NCBI GenBank assembly: GCA_022704885.1
Contig: JAKJFO010000073.1
Span: 1-17,825, forward strand
Length of the DNA: 17,825 nucleotides
Direction of reading: 5' to 3'
Source: Candidatus Rifleibacteriota bacterium
Lineage (GTDB): Bacteria > Riflebacteria > Ozemobacteria > Ozemobacterales > Ozemobacteraceae
In this document: one piece after another, positions 1-8,200 of the stretch
Position numbering within the stretch: the first letter of the stretch is position 1
Layout: the number at the start of each line of letters is the position of its first letter
The notes under the pieces: model-generated
Told to the model about the DNA's origin: nothing
What the model saw: only the letters and a program-made list of their open reading frames with translations
The model's database searches: none
Position numbers and translations under genes: made by a program

Positions 1-945
1 CGTTACTACCGCCTGACCTACACCACACCGAAACCACAAGCCGACGGCACCCGCCGTAATATCGAGATTGTCAGCCGGCTGCGCGGAAGTGAAGAGCAGG
101 GCAAAGGTTTCTATACCGCACCGACAAAAACAGTCTATAAGCCAGAAGCCGATGATTCCGGCAGCTCCGGCAAAATGACGCTGCGCTCGGTATTCAGTGA
201 TCTGCATATAGATGGCCCCGATTCGGTCTTTCTCACCGGGCCGATCATACCGCCACCATCACATCCGGTTTTTGGTCTTAACCGCGCTTCGCTTCTTGGC
301 CTGTCAGAGTCTGATGCGCTGGCCCTCATCGAGCAGACGCGAGAACGGGTCGGTGCCGAACATCTTGCCAACTATCAGAGACAGCAGGCCTATCTCGATA
401 ACTACAGCAACGGTCTTGCCAGTCTGTCAGCACAGGTTGAAGAAAACGCCAGTCGCAGCGATCTCAAGGAATTCGAACGGCCGCGCATCGAATACCGCCG
501 CGAATACCTGCGCATGCGCAGCGAAGAAATCAACCTGCATTCGAAGCAGGCCTATGATGAATACCATGCCAGACACACAGCGGCCATGGCCGATCTCGAT
601 ATTTTTCAGCAGCATGTCGCCAATGATGAGGCTGATGTCGACGACCTCTTTCATGCCAACTCAGCCAGCCTCACCGCTACTCTCAGCCTGATTGACGAAA
701 AATACGACAATCTTCTGAATCAGCATCAGGAAAAGATGAACCAGCATTTCTCAGACACTCTCGACAGCCGTGGCAGCAACGTCGAATTCAATCAGACCAT
801 CACCGATGAGCAGATAGACCTGCCGATCATCCCTGACCCGACCGGCAGCGGCCGACCATCTGTCGGCAACATTCGCGAGTTCATCAAAAATCGCGTTCCC
901 GGTGCAGACGGTGAAGCTCCCGATCTTGAACTTCTCGACGATTAG
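1..945 (+). CDS. VWA-domain protein, C-terminal part (5' truncated)
   Basis: The frame is open from base 1, so the gene starts before the window; 314 residues are visible. The first ~47 residues look like the last strand and helix of a von Willebrand factor A domain of the bacterial 'VWFA-related' type: RYYRLTY, then a DG.RR.IEI strand, then GKGFYTAP. This match is from family knowledge, not a search. A linker with VYKPEADD follows, then a Pro-rich patch (GPIIPPPSHP). From about residue 95 to 260 the protein is a charged, Gln/Glu/His-rich helical region likely to be coiled coil. The tail is acidic (DLELLDD). No membrane segment is seen in the visible part. VWA proteins usually bind ligands through a metal-dependent adhesion site; that site would lie upstream. 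The ATG at 175 is an internal Met, not the start. The TAG stop is followed by a palindromic element. Confidence 0.75.
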   Translation, partial: RYYRLTYTTPKPQADGTRRNIEIVSRLRGSEEQGKGFYTAPTKTVYKPEADDSGSSGKMTLRSVFSDLHIDGPDSVFLTGPIIPPPSHPVFGLNRASLLGLSESDALALIEQTRERVGAEHLANYQRQQAYLDNYSNGLASLSAQVEENASRSDLKEFERPRIEYRREYLRMRSEEINLHSKQAYDEYHARHTAAMADLDIFQQHVANDEADVDDLFHANSASLTATLSLIDEKYDNLLNQHQEKMNQHFSDTLDSRGSNVEFNQTITDEQIDLPIIPDPTGSGRPSVGNIREFIKNRVPGADGEAPDLELLDD

Positions 946-975
946 TGGTCTGTCAACATTGAATCTGGGTATTAT

Positions 976-1082
976 CTGTCATTGCGAGCGGAGCGAAGCA
1001 ATCTCATTGTCATAAAGATTAGCTCAGAGCTGGCTTATGCCTTCGGCATACCGCTTCGTCGCTCCGCTCCTCGCAATGACAG
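976..1082. repeat. REP-like palindromic element between convergent genes
   Basis: A perfect 13-base inverted repeat, CTGTCATTGCGAG at 976-988 and its complement at 1070-1082, bounds the element. Inside it the arms continue imperfectly: CGGAGCGA..AGC on the left against the complement of GAG-CGGAGCGA-CGAAGC on the right, differing by two 3-base insertions. The loop holds its own hairpin, TATGCC (1036-1041) pairing with GGCATA (1045-1050), and an AGCTC/GAGCT pair at 1021-1031. TTTTT follows directly at 1083-1087, so on the plus strand this could also terminate the VWA transcript. The motif (TCATTGCGAG plus GAGCGAAGCAATC) resembles dispersed palindromes I remember from many bacterial genomes. 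That resemblance is recollection, not a search. Confidence 0.7.
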
Positions 1083-1121
1083 TTTTTAAGCACACATTCA
1101 AATGTGACAAAGTAATAGTCA

Positions 1122-1931
1122 TCAGAGGTTCTCGCGCGCGTAAAAATTGATGTTTTCTTTTTTCCAGCTCGTGCGCTTTTCGAGGTCGCGCAGGCTGACG
1201 GGGCCTTCGACCGGATTGTTATCCATGCTCGGGCCCATCAGCATGACGTGTGCACGTTTGCCAACCACTTCCAGTACCATCACCTGCTGACCGGTCGGAA
1301 CCTTGGAATCACCGAGTTTCAGATATTTCGCAGTAACATTGTATTTTTGCGTGCGTTTTGGAATATTGGCGACCTGAGCCTTGAGCTGGTCGAGTTCTGG
1401 CGGGCCAAAATGTCTGTCAGCGCGGAACAGGTCGATAACCTGATTATACAAAGCCATGACCAGCATGCTCGACTTGATGATAGCCGCTTTGAAACCGCTG
1501 TCGATGCGAAGATTCTTCATAATTCCGGTCATGCCCTCAAAAAGTTGATATTTGGCCGCATAGATCTGAGCTAGAATTTTGAGTTCTTCAGGCAGTCCAG
1601 GTTCAAGTTGACGATAAATACCGGCGGCATTGGCAAACTTTGTCTTAACCTCTGGCATTTTGCCGAGCACATTCAGATACTTCATATCGTGAAAGTAGCC
1701 TTCGTATTCATCGATAAACGAAAAAAGCTGCATTACCTGCTCACGCTGGTTTATCTGCTTCGCTGCCGGAGCATTGAGTTGCGCAACTTTCGGCTGCGGC
1801 GTCATACAACCGGCGCAGAATGTCGCATTATCTGGCAGTTCGGCATTGCACCCTATACACAATTTGGCGTCAACTTGTGGACACAGTGCCCCCAACAACA
1901 GCATCGCAAGCAGCAGACTACGCAATTTCAT
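1122..1931 (-). CDS. Exported zinc-ribbon protein of unknown function
   Basis: 269 residues. Residues 1-22 form a Sec signal peptide (basic MKLR, Leu-rich core, likely cleavage after VDA). Immediately after it comes a four-cysteine zinc ribbon, C25-x2-C28-x10-C39-x2-C42, of the 'CIGC...FCAGC' type. Residues 65-185 are mostly helical. The end (about 200-255, VTAKYLKLGDS then QQVMVLEVVGKRAHVML) looks like a small SH3-like beta barrel; this is inference. Such ribbons are usually cytoplasmic or precede a membrane anchor, so one directly after a cleavable signal is unusual. The minus-strand start at 1931 is supported by GGAG about 8 bases upstream. The gene is divergent from 2044 and convergent with the VWA gene. 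I do not recognise the full-length family. Confidence 0.8.
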   Translation of the reverse strand: MKLRSLLLAMLLLGALCPQVDAKLCIGCNAELPDNATFCAGCMTPQPKVAQLNAPAAKQINQREQVMQLFSFIDEYEGYFHDMKYLNVLGKMPEVKTKFANAAGIYRQLEPGLPEELKILAQIYAAKYQLFEGMTGIMKNLRIDSGFKAAIIKSSMLVMALYNQVIDLFRADRHFGPPELDQLKAQVANIPKRTQKYNVTAKYLKLGDSKVPTGQQVMVLEVVGKRAHVMLMGPSMDNNPVEGPVSLRDLEKRTSWKKENINFYARENL

Positions 1932-2007
1932 AATAATCTCCAGTCACTTTGGTTTTGTATATGATGCCCCTTTTAAACCCATCTTGCAACCCCGTAACAA
2001 TGATTTC

Positions 2008-2035
2008 TTGCGTTTGGGGTGAAATTGCATACTTT
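2008..2035 (+). promoter_or_regulatory. Weak candidate promoter for the thioredoxin-fold gene
   Basis: TTGCGT at 2008-2013 and TACTTT at 2030-2035 are 16 bases apart. The -10 keeps only the TA....T pattern. Transcription would start at about 2041-2043, directly before the ATG at 2044, and no Shine-Dalgarno sequence is seen upstream of that ATG. If real, the message is leaderless. Confidence 0.25.
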
Positions 2036-2043
2036 ATCTCAGC

Positions 2044-2610
2044 ATGAAAAATCTCAAACATGCTGCGGCATTTGTTTTCTGCCTGTTAATGGCCGTTCTG
2101 ACAGTCGACAGGGCGCCGGCAAGCGCAGAAGAAAAGATGTTTCCGCCGTTTTACGTTAAAAAACTGGCGCCCGGCGAGCCGTTTACTCCTTTCGAAATCG
2201 TCGATCTCGATGGCCGCACCTGGAGCAATCGCCGTTATCTGACGCGCCCGCTGCTGCTGATTACCGGGAAATGGGCCCTGCGTCACGATCTGCGCAAATG
2301 GGCCGAGCATCTTAATCTGAACTATGCTCTGAAGGCCGATATTCTCTGGGTTTTCAACCCGAACGCCGGCTGGTTCGAAGACCGCCGCAAAAGATCTGAA
2401 GATGCCTTCAAGGAATTCAATCCCAAGATTCCGCTGCTGATCGACTCGCACGCGCTGATCGGGCGCAGCCTCAAAATCGAATACGATATTCCCACCATCA
2501 TTGGCATCGACAGCAACAACCGTTACCAGTTCGCACTCGAAAGCCCCTTCAACAAACCCGGCAGCGCCAAACTCGACGCCCTGATCAGAACAAAACTACT
2601 ATATAACTGA
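2044..2610 (+). CDS. Exported thioredoxin-fold protein lacking the CXXC motif
   Basis: 188 residues. The signal peptide is MKNLKHAAAFVF... with likely cleavage after ASA at residue 28. The rest reads like a redoxin/TlpA-type fold: FTPFEIVDLDGRTWSNR (strand and turn), TRPLLLITGKW (central strand), a helix, ADILWVFNPN (strand), IPLLIDS, then the cis-Pro loop YDIPTIIGID and a closing helix. The CXXC after the central strand is absent; the equivalent position reads KWALRHD. The mature protein has no cysteine at all, so it cannot act as a thiol oxidoreductase. YtfJ-like proteins are a known group of exported redoxin-fold proteins without CXXC and may be the nearest relatives; this is a guess from memory. 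No clear Shine-Dalgarno precedes the ATG. Confidence 0.75.
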   Translation: MKNLKHAAAFVFCLLMAVLTVDRAPASAEEKMFPPFYVKKLAPGEPFTPFEIVDLDGRTWSNRRYLTRPLLLITGKWALRHDLRKWAEHLNLNYALKADILWVFNPNAGWFEDRRKRSEDAFKEFNPKIPLLIDSHALIGRSLKIEYDIPTIIGIDSNNRYQFALESPFNKPGSAKLDALIRTKLLYN

Positions 2611-2630
2611 CAATCACACTTTGCAGGTAG

Positions 2631-2659
2631 TGGACATTTGAGTTGATTAAAGTTATCAT
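2631..2659 (+). promoter_or_regulatory. Sigma70-type promoter for pfaD and PPTase
   Basis: TGGACA at 2631-2636 (5 of 6 to consensus), a 17-base spacer, and TATCAT at 2654-2659 (5 of 6). The predicted start near 2666 leaves a leader of about 25 bases that contains the GAGGG ribosome site at 2679-2683. This also argues against a TTG start at 2643, which would lie inside the promoter. Confidence 0.55.
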
Positions 2660-2690
2660 CTTGCAAAATTCACAGCATGAGGGTAACCGA

Positions 2691-4361
2691 ATGAACAACA
2701 GCATACAAATTGCCTGGCCGGCTATTGCGCAACAGAAACACATCGCCTGGTGGCAGGGTGATAACGAACAACTGCATTCCGACAGCGAAAATACCGCCCG
2801 AATTCTAGCCGAATCCGGCAAACCCGTCTGCGTAGTTCTCAAAGATGGACAGCTTTTCTTCACCAACAGTGGCAATCTGTCGTTCGATCTCAATACCAGA
2901 CCAGTCAAGAGCTTGCCACTGCTGGCAATGCTACCCCCCTGCCCGCTCGATCAGCTTGGTGACAGCTCATTCTGCCACGACCACGGGCTGCGCTACCCCT
3001 ATATCGGCGGCTCGATGGCGCATGGTATCAGTTCGCCCGAAATCGCCATCGCGCTTGGTCGACATGGCATGATTGGCTTTATCGGTGCTGCCGGAGATTC
3101 TCCGGCCAAGGTCGAACAGGCTATTCTGCGCATGAAAAGTCTGCCTGAACCGGTACCCTTTGGCTTTAACCTCATAAACAGCCCAAACGAGAAGGGGCTT
3201 GAAGACGCTATTGTCGATCTTTATCTCAAACATGAAGTCAGACTCGTCGAAGCTTCGGCGTTTCTTGCGATGTCGCTGCCACTGGTGCGTTACCGGGTTA
3301 CCGGCATACATCAGGATGCCAGCGGCCGCATCGTTACGCCGAACAAGATTATCGCCAAGGTCAGCCGTGTCGAAGTAGCCTCAAAATTTTTCGCACCACC
3401 GCCCGAAAAAATGCTCAAACAGCTGGTTGATTCAGGCGTTATCACTGAAGCTCAGGCTCAGCTTGCCGCCCGCATCCCGGTCGCGCAGGATCTTACATCA
3501 GAAGCAGATTCCGGCGGCCATACCGATAATCGCCCGGCAGTCTCTCTGCACCCGACCATGGTTGCCCTAAAAAACCATCTGCAGCAGGAATACAACTACG
3601 AAATGCCTCTGCGCGTCGGATTCGGTGGTGGTATCGGCACTCCGGCTTCGGCAGCCGCCTGCTTTGCAATGGGGGCTGCTTATATCGTTGTTGGTTCGGT
3701 GCATCAGGCATGTAATGAATCAGGAACTTCTGACGCGGCACGTGCAATGCTCGCCGGCGCCGGACAAGCTGATGTCGCCATGGCTCCGGCCGGCGACATG
3801 TTCGAAATGGGTGTAACTGTGCAGGTTCTCAAGCGCGGCACCATGTTTGCCATGCGTGCTCAGAAGCTCTATGAGATTTATCGAAAATACAACAGCATCG
3901 ACGCGATTCCGGCGGCTGAGCGCCAGACTCTTGAAAAAACAGTTTTCCAGGATACTCTCGACAATATCTGGGCGATGACCGCCGATTTTTTCAGACAGCG
4001 TGACCCCTCACAGCTTGAAAAGGCCGAAAAAGACCCGCACCATAAGATGGCCCTGGTCTTCAGGTGGTATCTCGGCAAATCGCCGCGCTGGGCGGTAGCC
4101 GGCGAAGAAGCCCGCAAGGTCGATTACCAGATATGGTGCGGAGCCGCCATGGGCGCTTTCAACGAATGGGCAAAAGGCAGCATTTTCGAAGACCAGAAGA
4201 ACCGCAAGGTCGTCGATGTCGCGATGAACATGCTGCACGGTGCCGCCCTCGAACTGAGGCTGAGTCAGTTGCGCAGTCAGGGCATCATGCTCTGTCCCGA
4301 ACTCAACCGGGTTGCACCGCGAACACTCGATCAGATAGAACGCCTTGCTCACGCCGGCTGA
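2691..4361 (+). CDS. pfaD: PfaD family enoyl reductase (PUFA/polyketide synthase)
   Basis: 556 residues. PfaD is an FMN-dependent enoyl reductase with a 2-nitropropane dioxygenase-like TIM barrel. It acts in trans with the PfaABC polyunsaturated fatty acid synthase or with trans-AT polyketide synthases, reducing enoyl groups on carrier protein. Diagnostic stretches: LRYPYIGGSMAHGISSPE (100-116), GFIGAAG (129-135), FGFNLI (158-162), the flavin/active-site motif EADSGGHTDNRP (271-282), VGFGGGIGTPASAAA (309-323), GSVHQACNESGTS (335-347), and MAPAGDMFEMG..VQVLKRGTMFAMRA (364-390). The C-terminal helical region typical of PfaD is present, so it looks full length. The ATG at 2691 is chosen because GAGGG (2679-2683) sits 7 bases upstream and a promoter lies just before. 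The gene overlaps the following PPTase by 17 bases. No pfaA, pfaB or pfaC is in the window. Confidence 0.93.
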   Translation: MNNSIQIAWPAIAQQKHIAWWQGDNEQLHSDSENTARILAESGKPVCVVLKDGQLFFTNSGNLSFDLNTRPVKSLPLLAMLPPCPLDQLGDSSFCHDHGLRYPYIGGSMAHGISSPEIAIALGRHGMIGFIGAAGDSPAKVEQAILRMKSLPEPVPFGFNLINSPNEKGLEDAIVDLYLKHEVRLVEASAFLAMSLPLVRYRVTGIHQDASGRIVTPNKIIAKVSRVEVASKFFAPPPEKMLKQLVDSGVITEAQAQLAARIPVAQDLTSEADSGGHTDNRPAVSLHPTMVALKNHLQQEYNYEMPLRVGFGGGIGTPASAAACFAMGAAYIVVGSVHQACNESGTSDAARAMLAGAGQADVAMAPAGDMFEMGVTVQVLKRGTMFAMRAQKLYEIYRKYNSIDAIPAAERQTLEKTVFQDTLDNIWAMTADFFRQRDPSQLEKAEKDPHHKMALVFRWYLGKSPRWAVAGEEARKVDYQIWCGAAMGAFNEWAKGSIFEDQKNRKVVDVAMNMLHGAALELRLSQLRSQGIMLCPELNRVAPRTLDQIERLAHAG

Positions 4362-5076
4362 TACCAACCCCGACTTCAGACAGCAGCGCGCCGATATCTG
4401 GGTGATCGATACCGGGGAATTTGCCGCCGACAGTGAGCTTTTACGTAGCTTTCTGCAACCAGACGAGCTCGAACGCCATGCCCGCTTTGCCAGTCGTCAG
4501 ATCGCAGCGACATGGTTGACTGCGCGTGCCGGCCTGCGCTATCTGCTTGGACGCTATCTGGATGAAACCCCGCAATCGTTGATCGTCAAAACCGGGCCGA
4601 ATGGCAAACCGTTTGTCGAAAACCCTTTTCAGCTCTCGTTCAACATCAGCCACAGCGGGAGTATTGCGGTAATTGCAGTTACCGATCGTGACGTCGGCAT
4701 CGACGTCGAACAACTCGAGCGCCAGGTCGACACTGCCGCCGTTTTACGCCGTTTCTTCTCACCGGCCGAGCAGGCCAGTTATGCACAATACCAGCAGGTA
4801 GACCCGCGCCGCACCTTCTTTAGAGGCTGGACCCGCAAAGAAGCGGTTCTCAAAGCAACCGGCGAAGGCATCGCCGGACTCGCGCATAATGAGATCAGCT
4901 TCGCGCCAGCCCTTCCGCATGCCATGCTGACTTATCGCAATTCAGCCGAAGCCGCGCAAACATGGTTCTTTCACGAATTCGAACCGGCACCCGGCTACAT
5001 CGCCGCCCTCGCCTGCCAGTCACCCCCGATGCAGATCCACAAATCTCTGCTGCGCCCCGGTGCACTTAGCCTTTAG
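4345..5076 (+). CDS. 4'-phosphopantetheinyl transferase, Sfp/PfaE type
   Basis: 243 residues from a TTG start. It transfers the phosphopantetheine arm of CoA to acyl carrier protein domains, converting apo synthases to holo form. Motifs: GPNGKPF (84-90), FNISHSG (99-105), the magnesium pair D120/E122 in VGIDVEQLE, and FFRGWTRKEAVLKATGEGI (158-176) with E166 and K170. The two-lobe length fits Sfp/EntD-type enzymes rather than AcpS. The start is uncertain: TTG 4345 overlaps the pfaD end and has no strong ribosome site, but the in-frame GTG at 4402 would cut into the first domain strand (DIWVIDTGEF), so a start at or near 4345 with translational coupling is likeliest. Position directly after pfaD suggests it is the PfaE-like activator of the same synthase; that link is inference. 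Confidence 0.9.
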   Translation: MLTPADTNPDFRQQRADIWVIDTGEFAADSELLRSFLQPDELERHARFASRQIAATWLTARAGLRYLLGRYLDETPQSLIVKTGPNGKPFVENPFQLSFNISHSGSIAVIAVTDRDVGIDVEQLERQVDTAAVLRRFFSPAEQASYAQYQQVDPRRTFFRGWTRKEAVLKATGEGIAGLAHNEISFAPALPHAMLTYRNSAEAAQTWFFHEFEPAPGYIAALACQSPPMQIHKSLLRPGALSL

Positions 5077-5079
5077 CTA

Positions 5080-5096
5080 AATCTGTCAGCCAGATT
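5080..5096 (+). terminator. Small hairpin after the PPTase gene
   Basis: AATCTG (5080-5085), a five-base loop and CAGATT (5091-5096) form a 6-bp stem a few bases past the stop codon. No T-run follows, so intrinsic termination would be weak. Confidence 0.25.
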
Positions 5097-5129
5097 ACTA
5101 TCTCTATGAGAGCTGATATTTTAAAATGT

Positions 5130-5161
5130 TTGAACCATTGAATCGCGCGATATGATATAAA
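5130..5161 (+). promoter_or_regulatory. Candidate promoter for the 1470-residue secreted protein
   Basis: TTGAAC at 5130-5135 is followed by an AT-rich block TATGATATAAA at 5151-5161. TATGAT is 5 of 6 to the -10 consensus but gives a 15-base spacer; GATATA at 5154-5159 gives 18. The exact -10 cannot be decided. Ribosome site AGGAG lies at 5215-5219, 9 bases before the ATG. Confidence 0.35.
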
Positions 5162-5228
5162 GTGAGACTACCGGAATTCGCAAAGATGACCGCTAAGAGG
5201 CGTTTGAATCCGAGAGGAGACATCTTAC

Positions 5229-8200
5229 ATGTCATTAAACAGAGTTTTTCTTGTTGTGCTGCTTTTAACATTGCTTGTCAACTCATTTGCATTTGCACAA
5301 GCACAGATAGGCGACTTCAGCATCATGCGCGGGCTTCACTGGGTGCGCTCAACCCCCGAAGAAGAGGCAGAATGCGGGTTTCCATTTTATCATTTTGAAA
5401 AAAATGGCGTAACCACCAGAGTCGGCTTCATACCGGAGAAAATACCCTATTCAAGTGAAGAAAAGCGCAAAAAACTTGTTGACGAGGCAGTTAAAGATTT
5501 GTATGACAATCACCCCGGTGCACAACCGGATCATGTTATGGGAGTAGCCGGTGGATATGGCAGAACCACAATAAAATTCAAACCCGAAGAAGGCGTTACC
5601 GGTTTCTACAGTTTCGCCTGGGACTACAAGGCAATCTACACAATTATTGTCATGGTCGAGGATAATGACGTCAACTCGGAGATTTACTCCGAAATTGTTC
5701 GCTCTCTTTGTACAGTTAAATTACCGAATCCGCCCAAAGACCCGGAAAAAGTCGCAGCAGAAGCAGCTGCAGAAAAGGCTGCAAAAGACGCCGCAAAAGC
5801 TGCAGAAGACGCTGTAAAAATTCAGGTCGGGAACGTTGTTTTCTTACCAGAACGAGGATTCGAGCGCGCCAGCGCTGAAGAAGAAAAAATAAATGGCAAC
5901 CGATTTTTCCGTTTTAACATTGACAAAAGGTTCGTCAGTGACAGAGGAAAGCCGGCCAGACTTGAATTTTTCGATGAGATGATTCCCTGCTCGACCCAGC
6001 AGGAATACGAGAAAATCACAGCTGATTTATATAAACAATACGAAGAAAAGTATTCCGCCTTTAAAGGGCCGAATGGTGTTAAATCTGTAGAAGGTATGAA
6101 ACTCTTTGGAATGTCTAGCGCATTTAGCATTAGATTTTATCCCGACGAGAAAACGACCTGTTGCCACATCTTTTTCTGGAGAGACGGCTTCCTGATTAAA
6201 ATGCAGGCTGTAATTGAAGGACAGGTTGCGGAAACACCATATGAAATTGTAATGATTTGTAATCATTCAAAAGTTGTCGTTCCTGAACCCAAAGCCCCTC
6301 CAGTTGACGCAGCTTCGGCGACACCTGCTGTCGTTGCCTCAGCCACGCCGGCAGAAGATAAAATCGGCGACTTTGCCTTCAGTCTCGAGCCCTCGATTTA
6401 TGCAAAAACTCCGGACGAGGTGCCCTGGCAGCAGCCATCGGCAACCGGAACCATAAAGGGTCTCGAAGCTGACAGCCTGGTTCTGGCGCAGACCGTAGAC
6501 TTCAATAAAATTTCAACCCAGGCCTACAACGGACTGGTCATTGCCGCCATGGCAGCAATGCGGCAAATTCAGGGGCCGATGAGTCCTCAGGAAACAAAGG
6601 CGTTTGAAAACAGATGGGCTCCATTATTCGATTTCCCGACTCCTGAGGCAGAGGCATATTTCAAAAAACTCAATCCCCTTCTTGCCGAATTCCTGACAAC
6701 CTCTTCGATGCTGTCACACGCTCTTGAACAGTATCAGGCTGTCTTTGAAGATTCACTCATCGCAGCTGAGACCGAAGTGGCCAGCGGCGCTTTCGAAGCG
6801 ACAGCCCGGCTTGAAACAATACTGAATCTCATGAAATCGCTGCAGAAGCGCATGAATGAAATTGCCGCTCAGGTGAAGGAGCTCGGCAATCCTCCCGACC
6901 CGGTGGCGGCGAAACTTCGAGCCCGGCGCAGACACCGCGAAGAAATGGGAGAGCTTGCCAACATCGCCAGAAAATTTCCGGTCGAAGGACGTTGGGAAGG
7001 CTTTCAGGAGCATTTTTATAACGGCGGCCTGATTAAGGTTGCTGCATATTTGCGAGTTGTCAGCTGTGACGAACAGAATCGCCTGATAGTTTTTCTGCAT
7101 GAAGGAGGTAAATTTTTTCTGCTCAATCCAATGGTGCCGGCAGAGGATGGCAAATGGCTAATGCGGTCATTTCCATCGCATCATTGGGGTGGTTTCACTG
7201 AAGTCACCTTCGATGGCGACGAAATGATAATGAATAATCTGTGGCGTGATCCTGACCAGTCAAGCTGGCCGATCGATGGATATTTTCTTCCGATAAGGCG
7301 AACGGTAATGACCAGGGTCGCAGAAATTGCCGAAGATGAACCTTTCCCCGGCGGGATCGAAGCAGACTATGTTCAAAGCGAAGTCGAGCGACTAAAAGAA
7401 CTGACATTCAAAGAACTTTATGATTTCAGCAGTCGACGACTTGGCAGCTATACAATTGAAATCGCTTCCGGCGTTGTTAAAATACCTTATGACAGGCTGG
7501 TTACCGAAAGTGATGTAATTGATTATCTCGAGCAGGATCTGGCAAAATATCAGGCTCTGCAGGCAGAATTCGAAGCACAGATCGCGCCGCTGAATGAAGT
7601 TCCATATTCACTCGCGGTTGATAAAGAAATCCAACGCATTGCATATAGTCTGAATATGCCCCCTGACACTTCGGGCACCATAAAGAATCTGCAAAATGCC
7701 CTCGCGCATCGCGGTATCAAAGTTCCTGACATGCCGGCAAAGACAAAGCAGGCAGCGGCCGAGCCTCTTACCGGTGTAGACGAAAAATCTGACCCGGCGG
7801 TAGAAGCTGCTGACCGCGCCGAAGCGGTCGCCATGCATAATGAGAACATCCGTTATCTCGAAAAATCTCTTGAAAAAGATATGCAAAGCCTTGCGCAGGC
7901 CAAAGACAACTCAGAGCAGCAGCTGCTGGAATGGCGCATAATGAATGCGCGCGCTGACATTCAGGCTGAACGCGATCTGATCACGTCAATCAACAGTCAG
8001 ACCATTGTTCGAACGCGAACAGAGCTCGATGATTACATGCATAACAGCTTTGTTACGAACATCGTTGCAAATCAGTCGAGAATGTCGGCCAATCTGAAAC
8101 TTCTCAGTGACGCACAGACTCTTGCCGCCATGCTTCCCGCCGATGAAGCCGACAAGGCACGCGAGTTCATCTCCAGGCATGCCGACGCAAAAACTGTCGC

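Noticed and set aside
976..1082. CRISPR or tRNA-like structure suggested by the nested hairpins
   Set aside because: There is only one inverted unit, no regular direct repeats with spacers, and no tRNA arms or CCA end.
1122..1931. Lipoprotein reading of the zinc-ribbon protein via C17
   Set aside because: The sequence before the cysteine (GAL-C) does not fit a lipobox; a standard cleavage after VDA is better.
2643..2690. TTG start extending pfaD by 16 residues
   Set aside because: It falls inside a good -35/-10 pair and has no ribosome site; ATG 2691 has both a leader and GAGGG.
5080..5115. Strong intrinsic terminator after the PPTase
   Set aside because: Only a 6-bp stem without a U-tract and a weaker TCTC/GAGA stem are present, so it is kept as a low-confidence hairpin.
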